Of a stretch of 64,000 nucleotides of DNA, positions 15,717-22,886 are shown piece after piece. This DNA comes from Taibaiella soli (GTDB lineage: Bacteria > Bacteroidota > Bacteroidia > Chitinophagales > Chitinophagaceae): the NCBI RefSeq assembly GCF_003236175.1, contig NZ_QKTW01000018.1:54297-118296 (forward strand), given 5' to 3'. The translations under genes were made by a program, and so were the position numbers. The notes below the pieces were generated by a model that did no database searches, was not told where the DNA came from, and was given only the letters and a program-made list of their open reading frames with translations. Positions within the stretch are counted from its first letter, which is position 1, and each line of letters begins with the position of its first letter.

Positions 15717-16028
15717 TTATTTATCTGGTGTTTTTTCGCTCACAAAAGCGGACGGCATCAATTCAATATTATGCTTGCTAGCCACTTTTATCAATATGGG
15801 CATAATAATAGAAGCACCTGGTATCAATATAAAAGGAACTCCGATTCCGATTATTTTCAGGGAGTCCATTAGCTGGCTTTTTAAAAGATGATCTTCCTCT
15901 TCGCTTATTTTACCTTCAGAGATGTATTTGCGGATAATAATACCGGCTTCTTTATCTCTGGCGCATTCCGTTTTTATACCTAGTAAAAAATGATGCGCGT
16001 GTTCTTCAATAATGGCTTTTATATTCAT
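15717..16028 (-). CDS. Small LETM1-like domain protein
   Basis: 103 aa. The C-terminal half (LKSQLMDSLKIIGIGVPFIL followed by IPGASIIMPILIKVASKHNI) resembles the end of the LETM1 ribosome-binding-like domain, with a hydrophobic helix and the P-G-A-S-I-I-x-P turn. The N-terminal half is helical and charged (AIIEEHAHHFLLGIKTECAR). Similar short proteins occur across Bacteroidota without known role. Whether it is membrane-inserted is unclear. It stands alone between the small hypothetical gene and tRNA-Gln. Confidence 0.6.
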   Translation of the reverse strand: MNIKAIIEEHAHHFLLGIKTECARDKEAGIIIRKYISEGKISEEEDHLLKSQLMDSLKIIGIGVPFILIPGASIIMPILIKVASKHNIELMPSAFVSEKTPDK

Positions 16029-16126
16029 TATTTACGGATTTTTTGCTACCTGCATTTCTTAATCCTTTCAAATATCAGGCCGGATATCAGAAAGCTTTTC
16101 AAAGGATGAAAATCATTTTTCCAAAA

Positions 16127-16161
16127 AAGAAAATAGGCGCTGATATAGCGCCTATTTTCTT
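16127..16161 (-). terminator. Terminator downstream of tRNA-Gln
   Basis: A 15-bp inverted repeat (AAGAAAATAGGCGCT at 16127-16141 against 16147-16161) closes over 5 nt, with A- and T-rich outer arms. It lies just past the 3' end of the minus-strand tRNA. Confidence 0.85.
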
Positions 16162-16171
16162 TTAAAACTTG

Positions 16172-16243
16172 TAGTTCCATCTGGATTCGAACCAGAATCT
16201 TCTGAGTCAGAGTCAGACATGGTAACCGTTACACTATGGAACT
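16172..16243 (-). tRNA. tRNA-Gln (anticodon CUG)
   Basis: On the minus strand the 72-nt segment folds as a tRNA. Acceptor AGTTCCA pairs with TGGAACT, the anticodon stem TCTGA/TCAGA encloses loop CTCTGAC, and the T-arm carries GGTTCGAATCC. Positions 34-36 are CTG, giving glutamine (CAG codons). The discriminator is A and CCA is not encoded. Confidence 0.95.
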
Positions 16244-16259
16244 GTGTCTTTTCTTAATG

Positions 16260-16291
16260 CAAAAATAATAAGCAGTTGATTCTTTTACAAA
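16260..16291 (-). promoter_or_regulatory. Promoter of tRNA-Gln
   Basis: On the minus strand TTTG (16288-16291) is followed after 20 nt by TATTTTTG (16260-16267), a full match to the Bacteroidota consensus, 16 bp before the tRNA. Confidence 0.7.
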
Positions 16292-16458
16292 TAGCTGCGT
16301 TCCTTTTTTTATACACATTTTAAAAAGCTGAAAGCCCAATGCCTAAAGCTGAAAGCTTGCCCGTATAATTTTAAATAAGTCGAAAATTGTGAATGGTCAA
16401 TTGTGAATGCTCAGTCAATGTAGCTCATTGTGAAACGCGGATTGTAAAATTTTCTTTT

Positions 16459-16605
16459 CAAGGCTTTCAGCTTGGCAGTACAGTAGTATTTTAGCTCAAT
16501 CGAGCGATCGTCGAAGGCCTGGCGTGATCGGGTTCCGACTGCCTTTTTTGCCTACTTTTTGGGCAAGCAAAAAGTAGGAGAAGAATGATTCGTTAGCTGA
16601 AATCA
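16459..16605 (+). repeat. Dispersed intergenic repeat, family B copy 1
   Basis: It matches the segment at 39907-40055: TTGGCAGTACAGTA, then GTGATC, CTGCCTTTTTTGCC, CTACTTTTT and AAAAAGTAGGAGAAGAATGA followed by TTCG. Two hairpins can form: GTCG/CGAC around GGCGTGATCGG (16510-16539), and ACTTTTT/AAAAAGT near 16555-16577. The spacer 16292-16645 otherwise holds only short AT-rich filler. Confidence 0.8.
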
Positions 16606-16645
16606 GTAGCGTAATAAAATCAGGGTTCGTTGGCTACCATAAAAC

Positions 16646-16677
16646 AAGAGGTTGTCTCGCAATGAGACAACCTCTTT
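16646..16677 (-). terminator. Terminator of the pnp transcript
   Basis: AAGAGGTTGTCTC and GAGACAACCTCTT form a perfect 13-bp stem over a 5-nt loop, about 25 bp past the pnp stop on the minus strand. Confidence 0.85.
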
Positions 16678-16699
16678 AAAATATATCAGTATGTTACAC

Positions 16700-19081
16700 T
16701 TACAGTGACAAATCAGCATCATCAGCAGAAGGCTGCTGTTGTTGCTGCTCTTGCTGTGCAGGAGCTTCACTGTTGAAATCACGTCTAGGACGATCATTGC
16801 GGTCGTTGTTACGCGGACCACGATCACGATCATTGCCACGGCGGTCACCACCACGATCACCACGATCGTTACGAGGGCCACGGTCATTGCCACCTTCACG
16901 ACGAGGACGGTCACCGCCTTCGCGTTTTTCAGGTTCTACATAACCTTCAGGTTTTGGCATCAAAACCTTGCGGCTCAGACGCAGTTTACCTGTTTTAGGA
17001 TCCGTACCTACCAGTTTTACTTTTACTTTATCGCCTTCAGACAGTACACCGTCGAGGTTTTCGAGGCGTTTCCAGCTTACTTCAGAGATATGCAGCAAGC
17101 CTTGTTTACCAGGAAGGAATTCAACGAACGCACCGAAAGGAACGACAGACTTCACAGTTCCTTCGTATTCTTCACCGATTTCAGGAACTGCTACGATTCC
17201 TTTAATCCATGTCATCGCTTTGTCGATACCGTCTTTATTTGCAGAGAATACTTTTACATAACCTTTGCCATCTTTCTCTTCGATAGAAATAGTAGTACCT
17301 GTCTCACGTTGAATTTCCTGAATGATTTTACCACCTGGGCCGATCACCGCACCGATAAATTCAGTTTCGATAACCAGTTGTTCAATACGCGGAGTATGTG
17401 GTTTCAGTTCAGGACGGTAAGCAGGCATACATTCGTACATCGCATCAAGGATGTGCATACGGCCGCGGCGTGCTTGTGCCAGCGCTTGACGCATTACATC
17501 CATGCTCAGACCGTCTACTTTAATATCCATCTGGATACCGCAGATACCGTCACGAGTACCAGTTACTTTAAAGTCCATATCACCCAGATGATCTTCGTCG
17601 CCGAGGATATCAGTCAATACAGCCCATTTGCCATCAGTTGCACGAGAGATCAGGCCCATTGCCACACCACTTACGTGTTTAGGGAACGGAACACCTGCAT
17701 CCATCAGCGCCAGTGAGCCCGCACAAACAGTAGCCATAGAAGACGAACCGTTTGATTCAAGGATATCAGAAACAACGCGTACTGTGTACGGATATTCCAT
17801 ACCTGGCATCATTTGTTCCAGAGAGCGTTTTGCGAGGTTACCGTGACCAACTTCACGACGACCCGGAGCACGCATTGGTTTTACTTCGCCAGTAGAGAAT
17901 GGTGGGAAGTTGTAGTGCAGGATGAATTTTTCGTAGTTAGAAACAGCAGCGCTTTCTACCAGCAGTTCATCTTCAGCAGAGCCGAGTGTTGCAGTAGTCA
18001 GGGATTGTGTTTCACCACGAGTGAAGAGTGCAGAGCCATGTGGAGAAGGCAGGTAATTGATCTCCATCGCCAGCGGACGAACTTCATCCAGTTTACGGCC
18101 ATCCAGACGGCGGCTTTCATCCAGGATCATGTTACGTACACCGTAGTATTGCAGGTCTTCGTAGTATTTTTTAGCCAAAGATTTATCAGCGTCAGCGATA
18201 GTTTCGCCTTCTGGCAAACCTTCGTTCAGGTGTTGCATCAGCTCCTCGCCGAGTGCTTTGAATGCAGCGCTGCGATCGTGTTTAGAAGAACCTGCGCGGG
18301 AAATTTCCATTACACGCGGCATTGCAAAAGCTTCCACTTTCGCTTTCAGTTCTTCGTTTTGTGGAGCAGGAGCAACTTCACGTTTCGTACCGGCGCCAAC
18401 TTTATCACGGAGTTCAGCCTGAGCTTTGATCTGTACACGGATTGCGTCGTGCGCCAGCTCAATAGCTTTGATCAGGTCTTCTTCCTGACACTCTTTAGAT
18501 TCACCTTCCACCATCATGATATTTTTCTCAGTGGCAGCGATGATGAAATCCATATCCGCATCTTTCATTTCAGAGCGGCTAGGATTAATTTTATATTCAC
18601 CGTTGATACGTGCAATACGTACTTCGGAGATGATTTCCATAATAGGTACGTCAGAAACTGCGAGTGCAGCAGATGCCGCCAGACAAGCCAGTGCATCAGG
18701 CATTACTTCAGCATCAGAAGAGATCAGATTCACGATAACCTGTACATCACACAGATAATCTTCCGGGAACAATGGGCGCAGTGCACGGTCAATGAGGCGG
18801 GAGATCAAAACTTCAGAGTCGCTGAGACGACCTTCACGTTTAAAGAAAGAGCCTGGAATACGGCCGGCAGAAGCGAATTTTTCTTGATAATCTACAGTCA
18901 GCGGAAAGAAAGATTGTCCAGGTTTTGGTTCTTTATTTGCTACTACTGTAGCGAGCAGAACACTATTACCCAGACGCACGATGGCCGAACCGTCGGCCTG
19001 ACGAGCAAGTTTGCCCGTTTCTATCGATATTTCCCGTCCGTCGTCCAGCTTGAACGACACGGAAATAGGATTAAGCGTCAT
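16700..19081 (-). CDS. pnp: Polyribonucleotide nucleotidyltransferase (PNPase)
   Basis: 793 aa. PNPase degrades RNA 3'-5' by phosphorolysis as a trimer and is a core RNA-decay enzyme. Domains in order: RNase PH-like 1 (about 10-145, with FFKREGRLSDSEVLISRLID), helical domain, RNase PH-like 2 (about 330-550, with catalytic region TDILGDEDHLGDMDFKVTGT), KH (about 570-625, VIGPGGKIIQEIQRETG), and S1 (about 635-705, GTVKSVVPFGAFVEFLPGKQ). After S1 comes a ~75-residue tail very rich in Arg, Gly, Asn and Asp (RGG/RGD-like), then a Gln run. This tail is low complexity and probably binds RNA or partners. Downstream of rpsO, as in many bacteria. Confidence 0.98.
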   Translation of the reverse strand: MTLNPISVSFKLDDGREISIETGKLARQADGSAIVRLGNSVLLATVVANKEPKPGQSFFPLTVDYQEKFASAGRIPGSFFKREGRLSDSEVLISRLIDRALRPLFPEDYLCDVQVIVNLISSDAEVMPDALACLAASAALAVSDVPIMEIISEVRIARINGEYKINPSRSEMKDADMDFIIAATEKNIMMVEGESKECQEEDLIKAIELAHDAIRVQIKAQAELRDKVGAGTKREVAPAPQNEELKAKVEAFAMPRVMEISRAGSSKHDRSAAFKALGEELMQHLNEGLPEGETIADADKSLAKKYYEDLQYYGVRNMILDESRRLDGRKLDEVRPLAMEINYLPSPHGSALFTRGETQSLTTATLGSAEDELLVESAAVSNYEKFILHYNFPPFSTGEVKPMRAPGRREVGHGNLAKRSLEQMMPGMEYPYTVRVVSDILESNGSSSMATVCAGSLALMDAGVPFPKHVSGVAMGLISRATDGKWAVLTDILGDEDHLGDMDFKVTGTRDGICGIQMDIKVDGLSMDVMRQALAQARRGRMHILDAMYECMPAYRPELKPHTPRIEQLVIETEFIGAVIGPGGKIIQEIQRETGTTISIEEKDGKGYVKVFSANKDGIDKAMTWIKGIVAVPEIGEEYEGTVKSVVPFGAFVEFLPGKQGLLHISEVSWKRLENLDGVLSEGDKVKVKLVGTDPKTGKLRLSRKVLMPKPEGYVEPEKREGGDRPRREGGNDRGPRNDRGDRGGDRRGNDRDRGPRNNDRNDRPRRDFNSEAPAQQEQQQQQPSADDADLSL

Positions 19082-19108
19082 ACGTTGAGAGATTTAGCTA
19101 TTAGTCAT

Positions 19109-19147
19109 AAAAAAGCTATTCCCAACTTACAGAAAGTTGGGAATAGC
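19109..19147 (-). terminator. Terminator-like hairpin between rpsO and pnp
   Basis: A 14-bp perfect stem (GCTATTCCCAACTT at 19115-19128 against 19134-19147) followed on the minus strand by six T. It starts 17 bp after the rpsO stop and 28 bp before the pnp start, so it either ends most rpsO transcripts or acts as an attenuator/processing site for pnp. Confidence 0.85.
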
Positions 19148-19163
19148 CATAAATTTAGATATT

Positions 19164-19436
19164 TTACTTGCGGATTCCAAGTCTTTCAATCAGCGCACGG
19201 TAGCCGGTGATGTTTGTGCGGTTCAGATATTGCAACAAACGTTTACGACGTCCTACCATTTGCATCAGACCACGGTGGGTTGAGAAGTCTTTTTTGTTAG
19301 CTTGCAGGTGCTTAGAGATGTGGTTGATACGTTCTGTAAGCATTGCAATCTGAGCTTCGATAGAACCAGTGTTAGTTTCGCTGCCACCGAATTCTTTGTA
19401 AATCGCAGCTTTTTTGTCAGCAGATAAATGAGACAT
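19164..19436 (-). CDS. rpsO: 30S ribosomal protein S15
   Basis: 90 aa from ATG 19436, the standard S15 length; the longer frame to 19478 adds residues from the promoter. Signature segments: SETNTGSIEAQIAMLTERIN, then HLQANKKDFSTHRGLMQMVG and RRKRLLQYLNRTNITGYRAL. S15 binds 16S rRNA early in 30S assembly and bridges subunits. The rpsO-pnp order is conserved widely, with a terminator between them here. Confidence 0.98.
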   Translation of the reverse strand: MSHLSADKKAAIYKEFGGSETNTGSIEAQIAMLTERINHISKHLQANKKDFSTHRGLMQMVGRRKRLLQYLNRTNITGYRALIERLGIRK

Positions 19437-19475
19437 CTTTATTGTTGTTTTATTGTTTTCTAAAATTTCAGGCTG

Positions 19476-19504
19476 CAAAGATAGTCCTTTCTTTAATTAA
19501 ACAA
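19476..19504 (-). promoter_or_regulatory. Promoter of rpsO
   Basis: The minus strand has TATCTTTG at 19476-19483 preceded by TTG at 19502-19504 with an 18-nt gap, a close match to the Bacteroidota promoter. The leader to ATG is about 35 nt. Confidence 0.65.
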
Positions 19505-19578
19505 CCATTTTTGTCGATTTTTTTCAACAAGATTATTATAGATAATCAACTAGTTAGAAAATAAGTAAACTTTTTGGT

Positions 19579-19586
19579 TAACTTTG
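19579..19586 (+). promoter_or_regulatory. Possible -7 element of the XRE gene
   Basis: TAACTTTG matches TAnnTTTG exactly, 120 bp before the next plus-strand start. No good -33 element is visible. Confidence 0.35.
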
Positions 19587-19705
19587 TCTTGCAATGCCGG
19601 GATGTGTTTAATGCGGGAAATGTGTTTGCTGTGATGGCTGCACGCGCCGAAATTCCTCTTTAGGGGCCAGGGGTAAAACTTATAACGTACAACTTACAAC
19701 TTAAA

Positions 19706-19996
19706 ATGGCTAAAACATTTGAAGATCGTGTCGATAAAGAATATGGAAAGCCAGGCACCGCACGCCGGAATGCTTTTGAAGAAAAGACACAACTTTTCCT
19801 GATCGGTGAAATGATCAAAGAAGCACGCAAGGCTGCCGGTCTTACACAGGAACAACTTGCCGAACGTATCGGTACAAAAAAGACTTACATCTCCCGTCTT
19901 GAAAATGGTAAAGGGGACATACAACTTTCTACTTTATTCAGAATCGTAGAAGAAGGGCTGGGGAAGAAGGTGAGTATATTTATTGATGAAGGCTAG
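19706..19996 (+). CDS. XRE-family HTH protein, HigA antitoxin-like, without adjacent toxin
   Basis: 96 aa. The C-terminal two thirds is a helix-turn-helix of the Cro/C1 type: FLIGEMIKEARKAAGLTQEQ, then LAERIGTKKTYISRLENGKG. The N-terminal MAKTFEDRVDKEYGKPGTAR and the ending LGKKVSIFIDE are typical of HigA2-like antitoxins paired with RelE/HigB toxins in Bacteroidota. No toxin-like ORF exists in the 269 bp upstream or downstream, so it is an orphan or has become a stand-alone regulator. Confidence 0.85.
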   Translation: MAKTFEDRVDKEYGKPGTARRNAFEEKTQLFLIGEMIKEARKAAGLTQEQLAERIGTKKTYISRLENGKGDIQLSTLFRIVEEGLGKKVSIFIDEG

Positions 19997-20006
19997 TTAA
20001 TGTGGA

Positions 20007-20120
20007 GCATGTGTTTTAATGTGATGAATGTGTATGCTCCTACACATTGTCCACATTCAGCATCGGTCACATTTTATTTGTGTGCACATTGCCCACATTC
20101 GGCACATTGATCACATTTAA
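20007..20120. repeat. 9-bp-unit intergenic repeat (CACATTNNN / NNNAATGTG)
   Basis: CACATT recurs every 9 bp: 20043, 20052, then 20085, 20094, 20103 and 20112, with variable three-base spacers. The left part carries the reverse form AATGTG. A second array of the same word is at 29536-29634. Confidence 0.7.
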
Positions 20121-20126
20121 TTTGTG

Positions 20127-20134
20127 TAATTTTG
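20127..20134 (+). promoter_or_regulatory. -7 element of the DUF721 gene
   Basis: TAATTTTG matches the -7 consensus exactly and ends four bases before the ATG at 20139, implying a leaderless transcript. A TTG at 20107-20109 (17 nt upstream) may be the -33 element. Confidence 0.55.
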
Positions 20135-20138
20135 AGCT

Positions 20139-20420
20139 ATGGGTTCCTACAGTATCGGCGAAGCAATTAATTTACTCTTAGAAAAATCCAAATGGAAACC
20201 TAAGGTGATAGAGCTGCGTATGCAGCAGGAGTGGGAAGAGATAGTAGGAAAAACCATCGCGAAATATACGCGCAATGTTTATCTCAAGAACAAACATCTG
20301 ACGATTGCTACTGATGTCGCCGCACTCAAACAAGAATTGTCTTTCGGTCGTGAGCAGCTGATCAGTCGCATCAATGAATATTTCCAGGAACGAGTGGTGG
20401 AAGAAATCACTGTTAAATAA
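20139..20420 (+). CDS. DUF721 / DciA-like protein
   Basis: 93 aa. It has the DUF721 pattern SIGEAINLLLEKSKWKPKVI, then the conserved tryptophan stretch QQEWEEIVGKTIAKYT and LKNKHLTIATDVAALKQELS. In bacteria lacking DnaC or DnaI, DUF721-containing DciA proteins help load the DnaB replicative helicase. Short single-domain versions are common in Bacteroidota, and their role in replication is inferred from the family. It is a monocistronic gene 2.5 kb from the DnaA-box-like cluster at 22703. Confidence 0.82.
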   Translation: MGSYSIGEAINLLLEKSKWKPKVIELRMQQEWEEIVGKTIAKYTRNVYLKNKHLTIATDVAALKQELSFGREQLISRINEYFQERVVEEITVK

Positions 20421-20458
20421 AAAACGAAGAGCGCTGATGTCGGCGCTCTTCGTTTTTT
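20421..20458 (+). terminator. Terminator after the DUF721 gene
   Basis: AAAACGAAGAGCGC and GGCGCTCTTCGTTTT pair across a short loop and run into T6, immediately after the stop codon. Confidence 0.88.
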
Positions 20459-20555
20459 ATTTGAGCTTAAAGCCTAAAACTGAACGATCAAAACTGCTCT
20501 TATTAATAAGCCTTCATAATTAAATTGGGAAAGCTTTAAACGTTAGGCTTTCAGC

Positions 20556-21254
20556 TTAGAATACCTTCATCAGATCACTCAGGCAAGCAATCTCATAGGT
20601 AGGCTTGCGGCTGTGTGTTAATTTTTTGGGGTTGAAATACACCTGATCCCAACCAGCATTAATAGCCCCCAGGATATCAATATCAATCGCGTCACCGATC
20701 ATGATGCTTTCTTCGGCTTTAGCGCCAGCGGCAGCAAGTGCATATTCAAAGATTTCTCTGTGTGGTTTCAGACTGTTGCTTTTTTCGGAAGTAATCACTT
20801 CTTGAAAATAACCTGCAATACCGGAGAACTGCATTTTCTGCCATTGCGTGGTTTCAAAGCCGTTAGTGATGAGATGCATCGTATAGCGGCCGGAACAGTA
20901 GTCGAGCAGCTCTTTTGCATGTGGCATCAGCATTTTTTGCGTCGGCAGAATTTCCAGGTAAGCAGCACTCATTTCATAAGCCAGCGATGTGTCGCCGATC
21001 TTAAAATCGAGCAATGTATACCAGATGCGTTTCCAGCGCAGCTCTTCACGTTTGATAAACCCGTTTCTGAAACGTTCCCACAACCGGTCGTTATGTGTAT
21101 TGTAGACTTGATAAAAAGCATCGAAATCTGTGATACCTATACTTTCGAGATCATATTCCTGATAGAGCTTTTTTAGCGTCTGTTCAGAGTTACTGTCGAA
21201 ATCCCAGAGTGTGTGATCGAGATCAAAAAAGAGGTGTTTGTATGTCTTTCCCAT
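20556..21254 (-). CDS. HAD family hydrolase, YjjG-like pyrimidine nucleotidase
   Basis: 232 aa. HAD motifs are clear: motif I FFDLDHTLWDFD (residues about 9-20, nucleophile D11 and acid D13), motif II LITNGFE, motif III Lys in KSNSLKPHREIFEYAL, and motif IV MIGDAIDIDILGAINAGW. The DHTLWDFDSNSEQTL start and ITNG motif are characteristic of the YjjG/YfnB group, which dephosphorylates non-canonical pyrimidine nucleotides and protects against mutagenic bases. Substrate is family inference. Monocistronic. Confidence 0.9.
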   Translation of the reverse strand: MGKTYKHLFFDLDHTLWDFDSNSEQTLKKLYQEYDLESIGITDFDAFYQVYNTHNDRLWERFRNGFIKREELRWKRIWYTLLDFKIGDTSLAYEMSAAYLEILPTQKMLMPHAKELLDYCSGRYTMHLITNGFETTQWQKMQFSGIAGYFQEVITSEKSNSLKPHREIFEYALAAAGAKAEESIMIGDAIDIDILGAINAGWDQVYFNPKKLTHSRKPTYEIACLSDLMKVF

Positions 21255-21267
21255 TCCTTGTATGCCG

Positions 21268-21275
21268 CAAAGTTA
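21268..21275 (-). promoter_or_regulatory. -7 element of the YjjG-like gene
   Basis: The minus strand reads TAACTTTG, 13 bp before the ATG, giving a very short leader of about 7-9 nt. Confidence 0.5.
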
Positions 21276-21302
21276 CAGCTTTTAAAAACCATCGATTGTA
21301 AT

Positions 21303-21334
21303 AAAAAAGCTACCTTTTTCGGAGGTAGCTTTTT
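21303..21334 (-). terminator. Terminator of the bamD-rpoZ transcript
   Basis: AAAAAGCTACCT and AGGTAGCTTTTT form a perfect 12-bp stem with a 7-nt loop, just past the rpoZ-like stop on the minus strand. Confidence 0.88.
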
Positions 21335-21356
21335 ACAAAACGTTTATACCGGAAAA

Positions 21357-21677
21357 TTATTTTTTACGGTAGTAGATTTTATCATCAAAGAATTCGTTTA
21401 CAGCTTGTAACGCAGGGTTAGCCATACGTTCGTAGATGCGTGAAATTTCGATTTGTTCTTTGTTTTCGTGAATTTCTTCCAGACTGTCAGTGTGGGAGGT
21501 AAATTCATCCAGTTTTTTGTGCAGTTCTTCTTTCATTACCACAGAGATCTGGTTTGCACGACGTGCAATTACTGTGATAGATTCGTACAGATTACCTGTT
21601 TTGTTCTTGATAGCCACTACGTCACGAGTTTCTACCAGCGGATTAACAGAGCTGAGTGTTTTTTTATTGATGCTCAT
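21357..21677 (-). CDS. rpoZ: RNA polymerase omega subunit-like protein
   Basis: 106 aa. In Bacteroidota this gene is usually found directly after bamD. The core segment TGNLYESITVIARRANQISV matches the omega-subunit (Rpb6-like) signature, where the omega fold helps beta-prime assembly. A long C-terminal extension follows (VMKEELHKKLDEFTSHTDSL etc.). The start overlaps the end of bamD by 14 bp, so the two are translationally coupled. Confidence 0.85.
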   Translation of the reverse strand: MSINKKTLSSVNPLVETRDVVAIKNKTGNLYESITVIARRANQISVVMKEELHKKLDEFTSHTDSLEEIHENKEQIEISRIYERMANPALQAVNEFFDDKIYYRKK

Positions 21678-22479
21678 TGCGGAGTTTTTTTAAATAATTA
21701 GTAGCCAGAGATTGGTATTTTTCTGCGTCAGAATTGTATTTGGAAGCAGGATAAGTCTGTTTAAATTCCTGGTATGCGCTGAGGCAACTGGTAAAACGCT
21801 CTTCCTGTTTTTCCGGAACGCTTGCTTTCGCAAAATAATAGTATGATTTGATTACCATGTACTGGTAATAATCACTGCTTGCAGATTCAGGGTAGCTGTG
21901 GTTTACGCTTTTAAACGCCACTGCAGCTGCTTTGAACTGGTTGATGTTATAATACAGTTTGGCTGCACCTGCATCTTTCATCTCCAGTTTTTGTCTTGCT
22001 TCGTCGATATAGGTGTTTGCTTCCACGATACGTTTAGAGCCCGGATGCGTGTTGATATACGACTGCATTGCTTCCATCGCCTTTATCGTGTTGGTTTGCT
22101 CCAGCGAATACTTCGGAGACATCTTATAAAGACTTACGGCATGCATAAACTCGCATTCTTCCGCTTCTTTGCTGGAAGGGAAGAAATCAACGAAGTTTTT
22201 GAAATGGTAAGAAGCCGACAGATAGTCTTTCATGTTGTAATAAGAATACGCGTACTTGTAGTACATGGGCTCAAAGTTCTTGGTCCCTTTTACTACAGGC
22301 AGCAATCCCTGATACAACTCACTGGCATGCACAAAATCTTTCTTGTCAAAATACTCATTTGCCTTGGTGAGCTTATAATTTATGTCATTGCTCTTCAGTA
22401 CTTTTTCGTAGTTACCGCAGGCGCTTAGGCCCAGCAGCAAAAAGCACAAACAATAAAGATAATTAGCACGATTTGGCAT
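21664..22479 (-). CDS. bamD: Outer membrane assembly lipoprotein BamD
   Basis: 271 aa from ATG 22479; a TTG four codons upstream is also in frame. Signal peptide with lipobox: LYCLCFLLLGLSACGNYEKV, with Cys as the lipidated residue, so the protein is anchored in the outer membrane facing the periplasm. The rest is TPR-like helical pairs (ANEYFDKKDFVHASELYQGL, YYKYAYSYYNMKDYLSASYH, FFPSSKEAEECEFMHAVSLY) as in BamD, which works with BamA to fold outer-membrane proteins. In an operon with the rpoZ-like gene and divergent from the dcw cluster. Confidence 0.93.
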   Translation of the reverse strand: MPNRANYLYCLCFLLLGLSACGNYEKVLKSNDINYKLTKANEYFDKKDFVHASELYQGLLPVVKGTKNFEPMYYKYAYSYYNMKDYLSASYHFKNFVDFFPSSKEAEECEFMHAVSLYKMSPKYSLEQTNTIKAMEAMQSYINTHPGSKRIVEANTYIDEARQKLEMKDAGAAKLYYNINQFKAAAVAFKSVNHSYPESASSDYYQYMVIKSYYYFAKASVPEKQEERFTSCLSAYQEFKQTYPASKYNSDAEKYQSLATNYLKKLRNEHQ

Positions 22480-22488
22480 AGTGGGTGG

Positions 22489-22496
22489 CAAAAATA
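22489..22496 (-). promoter_or_regulatory. -7 element of bamD
   Basis: On the minus strand TATTTTTG (exact TAnnTTTG) lies 9 bp before the bamD ATG, so the leader is very short. No clear -33 element. Confidence 0.45.
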
Positions 22497-22659
22497 AGCA
22501 TTTAGGCGCTTTAACCCTAATTTATTATGTAAAACTGTGTTAAAAGGAATTGCTATTTGTTTTTCATTGAAAAAACGCAGCGCTGATCTTTGGCGATTTT
22601 GCTTTCTTTTGGTCAATTTTGTCTATTAATGAACTTAAGCTCCCGCCGGCCGGGGGATT

Positions 22660-22815
22660 TTAGCCAATCGCTTAACTATTTAATTGTTAATGAATTAACA
22701 AGTTATTCACCGTTATGCACAGAATATTCACATTTACCTGTTGGTAACGTGTGATAAGTAGGTCTATGAGCGGCTCCAGTGCATGATTCTATGCATATAT
22801 GGGATTGTGGATAAA
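22660..22815. other. DnaA-box-like cluster beside AT-rich stretch (possible oriC or DnaA-controlled region)
   Basis: TTATTCACC (22703-22711), TTATGCACA (22713-22721) and ATATTCACA (22724-22732) stand in a row at 10-11 bp spacing. TTATGCACA fits the DnaA-box pattern TTATNCACA exactly and the other two differ by one base. A perfect TTATCCACA lies on the other strand at 22806-22814 (TGTGGATAA). An AT-rich segment (22666-22705) adjoins the first three. The region separates divergent transcription units. Confidence 0.45.
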
Positions 22816-22829
22816 TATGTCTAAAGAAG

Positions 22830-22870
22830 TTTGTGTGAAAATGTGGGAGAATGTGTTACTTTGTGTAAGA
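22830..22870 (+). promoter_or_regulatory. mraZ promoter with four 10-bp-spaced TGTG direct repeats
   Basis: TGTG occurs at 22832, 22842, 22852 and 22862, exactly 10 bp apart. MraZ in proteobacteria and mollicutes autoregulates dcw transcription by binding short direct repeats with 10-bp period. Here TTACTTTG (22856-22863) resembles a -7 element with TTTG at 22830 upstream, so the repeats overlap the core promoter. Confidence 0.6.
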
Positions 22871-22886
22871 AAAAGAAACTTAGCCC

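Noticed and set aside
17813..19210. A 465-codon plus-strand ORF opposite pnp (and a 325-codon one at 16739-17716)
   Set aside because: They lie wholly antisense to a clear pnp gene, are rich in Phe, Cys, His and Arg with no domain, and result from codon bias of the real gene.
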